Shown here: positions 50,488 to 57,722 of the stretch, one piece after another | Layout of the letters: every line of letters starts with the position of its first letter | How positions within the stretch are numbered: position 1 is the first letter of the stretch | DNA from: CAZISM01 sp964541895 | GTDB lineage: Bacteria; Zhuqueibacterota; Zhuqueibacteria; Residuimicrobiales; Residuimicrobiaceae | DNA length: 57,722 bases | Direction: 5' to 3' | Assembly: GCA_964541895.1 (NCBI GenBank) | Contig: CAZISM010000021.1 | Location: 1-57,722, forward strand | Translations under genes and position numbers: made by a program | Notes under the pieces: model-generated | Told to the model about the DNA's origin: nothing | The model's database searches: none | What the model saw: the letters and a program-made list of their open reading frames with translations, nothing else

Positions 50488-51351
50488 CTAACCCAGATAT
50501 TTTCGTAACGGCTCGAGTCGGGAGCGGTGGCGGAGTCGGCGCAACGCCTTTTCCTTGATCTGGCGCACACGTTCCCGGGTCAGCGCGAAATACTCGCCAA
50601 TCTCTTCCAGGGTCAACGGCCGATCGCCGTCCAGACCAAAATAGAGTTTGACGATCTCGGCTTCGCGAGATTTCAGGGTGCCCAGAACTTTTTCGATCTC
50701 TTCGCGCAGCGAACTGCGCATCAGCTGTCCATCCGGTGGATCGTAGCGATCGCTCTCCAGAACGTCCAGCAGGCTGTTGCCTTCATCCTCCTTAAACGGT
50801 TCGTCCAGTGAAAGATGGCGTGCTGATGTTTTGAGCACGTCGGCGACTTCGAAGGAGCTCATCTCCATGCGGTCGGCGATCTCTTCCATGCTGGGCTCTC
50901 GTCCGTATTCCTTCTCCAAAGCTTCCAGAGCACGTCCCACTTTGTTGATGGCGCCGACGCGGTTCAACGGCAATCGCACCACGCGCGACTGCTCGGCCAG
51001 TGCCTGCAGGATGGACTGACGAATCCACCATACGGCATAGGAAATGAATTTGAACCCGCGCGTCTCATCGAACCGTTGGGCGGCTTTGATCAAACCGAGA
51101 TTGCCTTCGCTGATCAGATCCTGGAGCGGAAGTCCCTGACCCTGGTATTCTTTGGCCACGCTTATGACAAAGCGCAAATTGGCCTTTACGAGTTTATCGA
51201 GGGCTTCTTCGTCTCCCTTGCGGATTCTGCGTGCCAGGGCAATCTCTTCTTCCGGAGGCAGCGGTGAAAAGCCGCCGATCTCCTCGAGATACTTTTCGAT
51301 GGATTCTTTAGTTCTGGTTTCGGACTGTTTTCTCTTCTTCTTTTTGGTCAT
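50488..51351 (-). CDS. RNA polymerase sigma factor, RpoD/SigA type
   Basis: 287 aa sigma70-family factor with regions 1.2, 2, 3 and 4 and no 1.1: YLEEIGGFSPLPPEEE (1.2), NLRFVISVAKEYQGQGLPLQDLI and FDETRGFKFISYAVWWIRQSI (2.1-2.4), RLPLNRVGAINK (3.0), and TLEEIGEYFALTRERVRQIKEKAL (4.2). The short form is normal for primary sigma factors of Bacteroidetes-like groups. It could be the housekeeping factor or a close group 2 paralogue. The N-terminus MTKKKKRKQSE is unusually basic. Single-gene unit with its own terminator. Confidence 0.92.
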   Translation of the reverse strand: MTKKKKRKQSETRTKESIEKYLEEIGGFSPLPPEEEIALARRIRKGDEEALDKLVKANLRFVISVAKEYQGQGLPLQDLISEGNLGLIKAAQRFDETRGFKFISYAVWWIRQSILQALAEQSRVVRLPLNRVGAINKVGRALEALEKEYGREPSMEEIADRMEMSSFEVADVLKTSARHLSLDEPFKEDEGNSLLDVLESDRYDPPDGQLMRSSLREEIEKVLGTLKSREAEIVKLYFGLDGDRPLTLEEIGEYFALTRERVRQIKEKALRRLRHRSRLEPLRKYLG

Positions 51352-51649
51352 TCCGCCTTCTTTAATCAGACCATGGTCATTGGGAAAAAAGAGTCAGCAA
51401 TTAATTTACAAAAAAATAATATTAAAGTCAAATACTTATAAAAATCATCCCGCATATCGCGGAAATATAGCCACTTATCTCGGCCAAGGCGCACAGAGTC
51501 GATTAGTAATCTATAAAATTAATAGAAACAAATCATAAAGTCCTGCGATTTACAAACTGATAAACTCATGGGCCTGGATTGAGCTTGTATTTGCCCTCCG
51601 GATAACCCAGGATATATACATATACGCATGAATATGAAAAAGTTCTCCA
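51352..51649. other. AT-rich gap between threonine aldolase and sigma factor genes
   Basis: About 300 nt with no gene. It should hold the leftward promoter of the sigma gene and the 3' end of the aldolase transcript runs up to it. I see no strong hairpin or repeat. Confidence 0.5.
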
Positions 51650-52702
51650 TTATTTATTTTTCCTGCCATTCAGGGCCGTCTGGAGTATCATGATCGCCTG
51701 GTCGATTTGACTGCTGCTGATATCCAGATGCGTTACAAAGCGCAGCCGGGTCGGGGACATGGCGATGGTTAAAAGCCCTTGCGCCGCCAGCGCTTCCATG
51801 GCTGCAAACGCGCCTGTACCGCTTGCACTCATATCGGCGATGACGATGTTGGTCCGGGTAGCCTCCATATCCACCGAAATGCCGGCGAGCTGATTCAGCG
51901 CCTCGGCCAACCGTTTGGCGTGTTCATGGTCCTTTGCTAGCCGTTGCACATGGTGTTCGATGGCATAGAGGCCGGCAGCGGCGAGTATGCCGACCTGGCG
52001 CATACCGCCGCCCCACATCTTACGATAACGATGAGCATTATCAATAAATTCCCTGCTCCCGGCCAGCACCGATCCCACCGGCGCACCCAGGCCTTTGGAG
52101 AGGCAGACGGTGACCGAATCACAGACCTGGCCGTATTCATACAGCGGTATGCCGGTGGCTACATGGGCGTTCCACAGCCGGGCGCCGTCGAGATGGAGCC
52201 GCAGGCCGTTGTCCTGAGTAAACGCATAGATGTTTTTCATCTCTGCTAAAGGAAATATAGCGCCACCAGCCCGATTATGCGTATTTTCCAGCAACACTAA
52301 TCGGCTTTGCGGATAATGGTGGTCGTTGGGGCGAAGGCATTGGGCCAGCTGGTCTTTGCTGATCACGCCCTGCGTTCCGGACACAGGCCGCATTTGCACG
52401 CCGGACAAGAACGCCGGTCCGGCGGCTTCATAATTGAAGGGGTGGCTGTCGGCTTCACACAGCACTTCATCGCCGGGCGCGGTATGGCATTTGATGGCCA
52501 GTTGATTGCCCATGGTGCCGCTGCTGACAAACAGGGCCGCTTCTTTGCCCAGCAGTCGGGCTACGGCCTCCTGCAGCCTATTGACCGTGGGGTCCTCGCC
52601 AAAAACATCATCGCCCACCTCGGCTTCGGCCATGGCCTGGCGCATGGCTGCTGTGGGTTTGGTGAGGGTGTCGCTGCGCAGATCAATGATGGGAGACATC
52701 AT
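51650..52702 (-). CDS. ltaE: low-specificity L-threonine aldolase
   Basis: 350 aa PLP enzyme that cleaves threonine or allo-threonine to glycine and acetaldehyde. IDLRSDTLTKPTAAMRQAM, VGDDVFGEDPTVNRLQ, FVSSGTMGNQLA, LHLDGARLWNA and the PLP lysine in CLSKGLGAPVGSVLAG are all family marks. AGGAGA lies 5 nt before ATG 52702, so the ten residues coded upstream are not part of it. Alone on its strand between a sigma factor gene and a repeat-rich gap. Confidence 0.95.
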   Translation of the reverse strand: MMSPIIDLRSDTLTKPTAAMRQAMAEAEVGDDVFGEDPTVNRLQEAVARLLGKEAALFVSSGTMGNQLAIKCHTAPGDEVLCEADSHPFNYEAAGPAFLSGVQMRPVSGTQGVISKDQLAQCLRPNDHHYPQSRLVLLENTHNRAGGAIFPLAEMKNIYAFTQDNGLRLHLDGARLWNAHVATGIPLYEYGQVCDSVTVCLSKGLGAPVGSVLAGSREFIDNAHRYRKMWGGGMRQVGILAAAGLYAIEHHVQRLAKDHEHAKRLAEALNQLAGISVDMEATRTNIVIADMSASGTGAFAAMEALAAQGLLTIAMSPTRLRFVTHLDISSSQIDQAIMILQTALNGRKNK

Positions 52703-52879
52703 GCTTATCTCTCCTGAAATGGATTTTTGCAATGAATAATAGAACGAGATCGCTGATAGGATAGGTTGGAGAATTCATCGCCGCAATTATACTCTGGACA
52801 AGAAGGTTCATGGCGCAGAAGGTCGCCGCTGGGAAGCGGCTCCTGCGAACGGCTCCTGCGAACGGCTCTGGCAAGGCCT

Positions 52880-52964
52880 GTCAGCTAACAGATGCTTCAG
52901 CGCGGAAAATCATCCGCGACCATTTCAGAGTCAAGGCGTCGCGCGCTTCAGCATGACACAGGTT
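52880..52964 (-). repeat. dispersed intergenic repeat, copy 2
   Basis: On the minus strand it begins AACCTGTGTCATGCTGAAGC and ends CCGCGCTGAAGCATCTG plus GCTGAC, as copy 1 at 38285-38368. The first 24 and a 17-base block near the end are identical; the 34-35 bases between them differ almost entirely. Confidence 0.72.
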
Positions 52965-53110
52965 ATGCTTTGCTGTTTGAAAATCAAATACAAGTCCGAC
53001 ACCTGGTCCCGGCTTGTCCGGGTTGGGTCGTTTAAACGGCATCACCACGTACGCATGCATGAAAAAATGTTGTTGGCAGATTGAATAAATTTTTAGACTC
53101 AATGATTCAC

Positions 53111-53195
53111 CGCCGAGGCCGCAGAGAAGAGACTAAAACACTTTTATCCGAGAATTGATCATTAACCTTTAACAGATAGCTCGGCGACCTCTGCG
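53111..53195. repeat. CGCAGAGG/CGCCGAG-type intergenic repeat, copy C
   Basis: CGCCGAGGCCGCAGAG (53111-53126) and CTCGGCGACCTCTGCG (53180-53195) bracket about 53 nt. The right arm is related to the left arm of the element after pyrF, read on the opposite strand. Confidence 0.6.
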
Positions 53196-53222
53196 TACTC
53201 GTATGTTTGCGAATTATCCAGG

Positions 53223-56200
53223 CTAGAACAATTTCAACTGGCCGCGGTCTTTATTGCGATCCGGTTTTTGCTGTTCTTTTTTCAGCAGCGCGTCGGCAAT
53301 GGCGGCCAGAAAGCGGCTGGGCGATTGATCCTGCCGCTGTCCCTGGACCATGCGGCTGCGGCTGTGGCAAAGATAGAGGCGGCGTTGCGCGCGCGTCATG
53401 CCGACATAGAGCAGCCGACGCTCTTCGTCCGGATCGGATATCAACGTGCCCATGCTAAAGGGCAAAATATTTTCTTCGCATCCGGGAATGAACACAACCG
53501 GAAATTCCAGTCCTTTGGCGGCATGCAGGGTCAGAATGTGCACGCGGTCTGCCCGTTCATCCCAATCATCCACGGATTTGCACAACAACAGATGATCCAG
53601 AAAAGCCTGATAGCGGTCGGCAAAGGGAGCAGCCGAGCGCAACAGGTTTTTACATATCGCAGCCGATTCGTCATCGTGAAACGGCTGCTGCTCGCGGAGA
53701 AACGCCAGCAACTGTGTGCAGCTGGTTTCCGTCGGCAACGCGCGCAACTGCTCGTAGAACGCAAGGAACCGCACAACCGCCGGGTCGCTGGCAAGTTCAG
53801 TCCGGCCGGCGCCCGGTGTGAGCAGGCGAGCCAGGCGGTCTGGTGCTATCTCGGCCGAAAAGTGAGGCGCCAGGTTGTGCAGGCTGTGCAGAGTGCGGTC
53901 GTTGAAAAGAGCAAAGCCGGCGCTGATGTATTGGACGACGGCGGCATCGCTCAGCCGCTGTTCGTGGACCGAGTCGTAGGGAATGCCGGCGCGGCTCAAC
54001 GCTTCCGCCAAGGGCGGCAGCAGCAGTTTGCTGCGCACGAGAATGGCGATATCGGCAAAGGCATAATCCGCTGCCCGGCTCTGGCGTTCGACGCGGTCGC
54101 TGTCCATGCTGAAATGGCTGGTGCCGCCCAGGAGGGTTTCGATCTCTTTGACGATAAACTCCGCTTCCGCCCGGTCGGTCAGAGCCTGATGCTGGACGAT
54201 TTTGACCTCGGCGGCCAGACCGGAGAAAAGCCCGGTATCGTCCGGCGACTTGTCGCGGTACAGCATTTGCCGGGACGCGTCAAGTATGTTCTGGCTGGAG
54301 CGGTAGTTGCGCGAAAGTTTCAGCCAGGTCGAGGAGGGCAAATCCGCCTGCATCTGCTGAAAGAAGCGCGACGAGCTGCCGCGGAACCCATAGATGGCTT
54401 GATCCGGATCGCCGATGGCGCAGACCCATTTGGCGGACAGGGCAAATAGCATAAACAGCTCGTATTGCGCCTGGTTGATATCCTGGAATTCATCCACTGC
54501 GATGACATCGTACCGGCTCAGCAGCGTGCGACGGCTATCGGGGTCAAAACGCAGCAGCCGGACAGGTAGGCTGATGAGATCGTCCATATCGACGCTGTTG
54601 AGCTGCGCCAGCGTGTTTTCATATTCGCGGAACTGGTCGATAAAGGCCGTTCCTGACTGTTGCAGAATGTCTTGGCTTAAATTGTCAGGATAGTATAATT
54701 GGCCTTTGCACAGCGAGATGCGATCCAGGACCGCCCGGGTGGGCCGTGTCCGGCAGTTGCTGTGCCAGCGGGAGAGGAAAGCGTCGTCCCTGGCCGGATC
54801 CACGATGGTGAAGCCGGCGCTGCGGTCGAAAAACGCAGTGCAGGAACGCAGGATATTCAATCCGAATGCGTGGAAGGTAGAGACCGTGATCTGATCTGAG
54901 CCGTCCTCCAGCAGAGTGCGCAGGCGCTCCTGCAACTCGTGCGCCGCCTTGTTGGTGAAGGTGATGGCCAGGACGCGGTGGGGCGGCACCTGACGGTTAA
55001 TGCGTTCCGCCAGCCAGTGGGTCAGGGTACGGGTCTTGCCCGTGCCCGGGCCGGCTTGAATGATCAGGGGGCTGCTTTGCAGCGTCACCGCCAGCTGCTG
55101 TTCGGGATTCAGGCCGTAGCCGCTGACCGGCTCTTTAATGTTTTTCGCTGCGTCTTTTTTGGGCTGACCGGATTGCTTTTTTTTTTCAGGCTGAGGAAGC
55201 GGTGCTTGCTGCGGCGCCGGTGCCGCGAACAGCGCCGCCTGCTGCAAAATAGCTTCGCGCTCGTTTTCCTTGAACAGGCGGATTATGCCATATTCGCCGT
55301 CATAGCCCGGCTGGGCGTCGACCTCGGCGTTGCGCATGCGTCGAATCGCTTCCGCCACCAGCGGACCGCCGGCTTTTTCAATGTCTGCCATGTCATAATC
55401 GAGAAGAATGGCCAGCTCTGGACCCAATGCCTGCAGCAGGGTTTCGTACAGCGCTTTGACCTTTTTGGAGGTCGGGCCCACATTGAACACCTCACCAAGC
55501 ACTTCGGGCAACGGCACCAGGCTGGCGAAGGATTTGGCATTAGCAGGATGAAAACCTTCTGCCCGATCGGCCAGCTCCTCGACGCGATAGCTGACGCCGA
55601 GAACAGCCGGTTTGCCGCATACCGGGCAGAGGCCGTTGTTGCGGATGGTCTCGGCCGGCTTGGTCATGCGGTTGCATTTGCGGTGGCCATCCATGTGGTA
55701 TTTGCCCTCTTCGGGAAAGAACTCGAGCGTACCCCAAAAGCCGTCGTTCTCTTTGTGCTTCAGGCTGCCGAACAGCGCGTCATAGCTCAAGTCGGTGTTG
55801 AACACATTGGCTTCGCGGGCCAGGTTTTCCGCCGAATGGGCATCCGAATTGGAGACCAGGTTATAGCGATCCAGTTGCGAGAGGCGCCAGTTCATGGGTG
55901 GATCGGAGGAAAGTCCCGTTTCCAGGGCAAAGATGTGGGGGGTAAGATCGGCATAGCAGGCCTCAACGCTGTCAAAGCCCGATTGCGAGCCCAGCATGGA
56001 GAACCAGGGTGTCCAGATGTGCGCCGGGATGAGGGCGCCGGCCGGATCGGTTTCGAGAACGATTTCCAGGAGATTGCGCGAATCCAGGCCGAGGATGGGA
56101 CGGCCGTCGGAACGGATGTTGCCGATGCGGTCCAGCCGGGATTGAAAATGGGCCACAGACTCCAGGGAGGGAAAAAAGACCACATTGTGCACTTTGCGCA

Positions 56201-56516
56201 CCGCGCCGTCGCGTTTATAAATGCTGCTGATTTCTCCGGAGAGAATAAAGTACACGTTGGACTGGCAGGCGTGCGGGATCTCTTTTTGCAACGCGGGTCG
56301 CAGCGCGGATTTCAGCACATAAAGTCCGGGCGCGTCATCAGTGGGTTCGAGCTTGTCCTGCATTTCCGCCAGCCATTGCGGATGGCTGATATCGCCGGTC
56401 GCTATGACGTGCAAGCCTTTACGCTGGGCCCAGATATAGAGCTGCTCCGGAATCAGGTTTTTGCTGGTAGCGCGGGAAAAATGGGAGTGAATATGCAAAT
56501 CCGCAATATATTTCAT
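53223..56516 (-). CDS. fused endonuclease Q (PHP) and UvrD/Rep-type helicase
   Basis: 1097 aa. Residues 1-400 match endonuclease Q: PHP metal motifs DLHIHSHFSRATSK, ATGDISHPQWL, SGEIS, PAHIWTPWF and SNSDAH, plus a zinc finger (HRKC near 281, CPVC near 297-300). EndoQ nicks DNA 5' to deaminated bases or abasic sites. A disordered Pro/Gln/Lys linker (about 425-465) leads to a superfamily 1A helicase: AGPGTGKTRT (488-), DEFQDINQAQ, GDPDQAIYGFRGSS, LSRNYRSSQNIL, TLHAAKGLEFPVVF and EERRLLYVGMTRA. All helicase motifs are intact. The likely job is nick-and-unwind excision repair of deaminated DNA. ATG 56516 starts at the conserved first strand; the 31 codons upstream look spurious. Confidence 0.93.
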   Translation of the reverse strand: MKYIADLHIHSHFSRATSKNLIPEQLYIWAQRKGLHVIATGDISHPQWLAEMQDKLEPTDDAPGLYVLKSALRPALQKEIPHACQSNVYFILSGEISSIYKRDGAVRKVHNVVFFPSLESVAHFQSRLDRIGNIRSDGRPILGLDSRNLLEIVLETDPAGALIPAHIWTPWFSMLGSQSGFDSVEACYADLTPHIFALETGLSSDPPMNWRLSQLDRYNLVSNSDAHSAENLAREANVFNTDLSYDALFGSLKHKENDGFWGTLEFFPEEGKYHMDGHRKCNRMTKPAETIRNNGLCPVCGKPAVLGVSYRVEELADRAEGFHPANAKSFASLVPLPEVLGEVFNVGPTSKKVKALYETLLQALGPELAILLDYDMADIEKAGGPLVAEAIRRMRNAEVDAQPGYDGEYGIIRLFKENEREAILQQAALFAAPAPQQAPLPQPEKKKQSGQPKKDAAKNIKEPVSGYGLNPEQQLAVTLQSSPLIIQAGPGTGKTRTLTHWLAERINRQVPPHRVLAITFTNKAAHELQERLRTLLEDGSDQITVSTFHAFGLNILRSCTAFFDRSAGFTIVDPARDDAFLSRWHSNCRTRPTRAVLDRISLCKGQLYYPDNLSQDILQQSGTAFIDQFREYENTLAQLNSVDMDDLISLPVRLLRFDPDSRRTLLSRYDVIAVDEFQDINQAQYELFMLFALSAKWVCAIGDPDQAIYGFRGSSSRFFQQMQADLPSSTWLKLSRNYRSSQNILDASRQMLYRDKSPDDTGLFSGLAAEVKIVQHQALTDRAEAEFIVKEIETLLGGTSHFSMDSDRVERQSRAADYAFADIAILVRSKLLLPPLAEALSRAGIPYDSVHEQRLSDAAVVQYISAGFALFNDRTLHSLHNLAPHFSAEIAPDRLARLLTPGAGRTELASDPAVVRFLAFYEQLRALPTETSCTQLLAFLREQQPFHDDESAAICKNLLRSAAPFADRYQAFLDHLLLCKSVDDWDERADRVHILTLHAAKGLEFPVVFIPGCEENILPFSMGTLISDPDEERRLLYVGMTRAQRRLYLCHSRSRMVQGQRQDQSPSRFLAAIADALLKKEQQKPDRNKDRGQLKLF

Positions 56517-56700
56517 CTGCCGGTCCGGATTAAAGTCTGCACACAGCCGCCCGTCTGCCGAGGCGGCGCAAAAAGGTACGGAAAAAAATGGTGAGACACA
56601 AGTCTGCAATTTATGACTTGATTAATACTCAAAATTTTTATATACTGCTGGCCTATAGAACAGCACGAGTTGGGTCTGCAATATATTTCAGGAGGTTCTT

Positions 56701-57722
56701 ATGAGCAAAGAGATCAATGTGGGTATCGTCGGCACCCAGTTTATGGGCCGCAGTCACAGCAACGCCTATGTCGATGTGGCCAAATTTTTCGAGTTGCCGA
56801 TGAAGCCGGTTATGCAGGTGGCCTGCGACATCAACACCGAATCTCTGGCAGCGTTTCAGGGGCGATTCGGCTGGAAGAATGGTGAGACCTCCTGGAAAAA
56901 AATGGTGCAGCGTGACGACGTCGACCTGGTGGATATCTGCACCTCCAACGCCACTCATATGCCGATAGCCGTGGCGGCTGCAAAAAACGGCAAACATGTC
57001 ATCTGTGAAAAACCGGCCGCTCTCAATGTGCGGGAAGCGCGTCAGATGTGGGATGCGGCGGCGGAAGCCGGTGTGGTCAATCTTATCGCCTTTAATTATC
57101 GTCGCGTGCCGGCGCTGGTGCTGGCGCAGAAACTGATACAGGAAGGCAAACTCGGGCAAATTTACCATTTTAACGCCTTTTATCTCCAGGACTGGCTGGT
57201 GGATCCGCAATTTCCCATGGTGTGGCGGCATGATAAAAAGGTGGCCGGCTCGGGCGCGCACGGCGACCTGAACGCCCACATCATCGATCAGGCCCGTTTT
57301 CTTATCGGCGAGATCGAGGCGGTGACCGGTGCCGAAGAGACCTTTATCAAAGAGCGGCCTATCGCCGGCGCTAGCGGCAAAGGCCAGGTGACGGTGGACG
57401 ATGCTACGCAATTCCTCGCCCGCTTCAGCAACGGCGCCATGGGCGTGTTCAGTTCGACGCGCATGGCCAGCGGCTGCAAAAACCTGCTGCGGCTGGAAAT
57501 CTATGGCAGTGAAGGCGGCATCATGTTCAACCTGGAACGGTTGAACGAGCTGCAATATTATTCGCGCAAGGACCACGCTAGCGTGCAGGGTTATCGTACC
57601 ATCATGGTCACGGAAGGCGTGCATCCCTATATCAACGCCTGGTGGCCTGCCGGTCACATCATCGGCTGGGAACACACCTTTATACACGAAGTGCGCGACA
57701 CCCTGGTGGCGATCGCCAAAAA
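56701..57722 (+). CDS. Gfo/Idh/MocA-family oxidoreductase (3' end outside window)
   Basis: At least 340 aa; runs off the window. The N-terminal Rossmann fold VGIVGTQFMGRSHSNAY binds NAD(P). DLVDICTSNATHMPIAVAA and GKHVICEKPAALN carry the conserved EKP motif, with the catalytic Lys. GDLNAHIIDQARFLIGE holds the GxxxxHxxD-type active-site residues. The group oxidises or reduces sugars and inositols; substrate unknown. AGGAGG lies just before the ATG at 56701. Divergent from the EndoQ-helicase gene, with a 184-nt gap between the starts. Confidence 0.92.
   Translation, partial: MSKEINVGIVGTQFMGRSHSNAYVDVAKFFELPMKPVMQVACDINTESLAAFQGRFGWKNGETSWKKMVQRDDVDLVDICTSNATHMPIAVAAAKNGKHVICEKPAALNVREARQMWDAAAEAGVVNLIAFNYRRVPALVLAQKLIQEGKLGQIYHFNAFYLQDWLVDPQFPMVWRHDKKVAGSGAHGDLNAHIIDQARFLIGEIEAVTGAEETFIKERPIAGASGKGQVTVDDATQFLARFSNGAMGVFSSTRMASGCKNLLRLEIYGSEGGIMFNLERLNELQYYSRKDHASVQGYRTIMVTEGVHPYINAWWPAGHIIGWEHTFIHEVRDTLVAIAK

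Larger units (their letters stand above)
52703..53222. other. repeat-rich intergenic region
   Basis: 520 nt without a gene. It contains a short tandem repeat (CGGCTCCTGCGAA twice, about 52842-52867), copy 2 of the dispersed 84-85-bp repeat (52880-52964), and a CGCAGAGG/CGCCGAG-type element (53111-53195). Confidence 0.65.

Noticed and set aside
54939..56594. A 551-codon open frame on the + strand
   Set aside because: Antisense of the EndoQ-helicase gene, where all helicase and PHP motifs are on the minus strand.
1..57722. tRNA, rRNA, CRISPR arrays, transposases, prophage genes and known riboswitches
   Set aside because: I looked in the gaps and found no cloverleaf-like segment, regularly spaced repeats or matching protein motifs; a covariance-model search would be needed to exclude small RNAs.

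Overview
The window looks like chromosome from an uncultured Gram-negative-type bacterium of the Fibrobacteres-Chlorobi-Bacteroidetes (FCB) side of the tree, possibly a KSB1- or Zixibacteria-like lineage. The reasons are a short (287 aa) primary-type sigma factor without region 1.1, a type III glutamine synthetase, a DUF5916 outer-membrane barrel with an N-terminal CBM9-like domain, a eukaryote-like isoleucyl-tRNA synthetase and many exported proteins. This placement is inference from gene content. Most of the window is GC-rich (roughly 55-60%) and densely packed; one low-GC patch lies at about 35.2-37.7 kb. I saw no rRNA, tRNA, CRISPR array, transposase or phage gene.

Layout. 1-6.2 kb (+): the end of an NAD(P)H-hydrate dehydratase gene, a VanZ-like protein, a tiny zinc-ribbon protein, a divergent thymidylate-synthase-like enzyme, a metallo-beta-lactamase hydrolase, an exported nucleoside hydrolase and an exported TIM-barrel-like protein. 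6.3-10.4 kb (-): a nitrogen operon amtB - PII - glnN, with a near-perfect sigma-54 promoter upstream of amtB and two pairs of a 12-bp palindrome further upstream. 10.9-13.4 kb: an outer-membrane barrel protein (+) facing serS (-). 13.4-26.0 kb (-): a Wzx/Wzy-type exopolysaccharide or O-antigen locus (chain-length regulator, polymerase/ligase, sugar aminotransferase, four glycosyltransferases, flippase, one secreted protein, initiating phosphoglycosyltransferase).

26.2-35.2 kb (+): a housekeeping run, yggS - divIVA - lipoprotein - two purine-nucleoside phosphorylases - ileS - DksA-like - lspA - zinc metallopeptidase. It resembles the Gram-positive ylmE-divIVA-ileS-ylyA-lspA order with three genes inserted. 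35.4-37.7 kb (+): a low-GC flippase/glycosyltransferase pair, paralogous to the main locus, followed by about 1 kb of repeat-rich non-coding DNA. 38.7-42.0 kb: a GH172 (DUF2961) enzyme (-) and a hybrid histidine kinase (+). 42.0-48.0 kb (+): recO, glyQS, an NhaC-like antiporter, pyrF, pyrE and a thioredoxin with a histidine-rich tail. 48.1-56.5 kb (-): a DUF5916 barrel, a sigma factor, threonine aldolase and a fused endonuclease Q/UvrD-type helicase. The window ends inside a Gfo/Idh/MocA oxidoreductase (+).

The strongest points for follow-up are: the sigma-54 amtB promoter with paired upstream palindromes; a PII protein with Val in place of the uridylylated Tyr51; an IleRS whose HIGH motif reads GIHH; the EndoQ-UvrD fusion; two paralogous flippases that both seem to start at rare ATC/ATT codons; and dispersed intergenic repeats, one of which keeps a hairpin with tandem G-A mismatches while its loop diverges.
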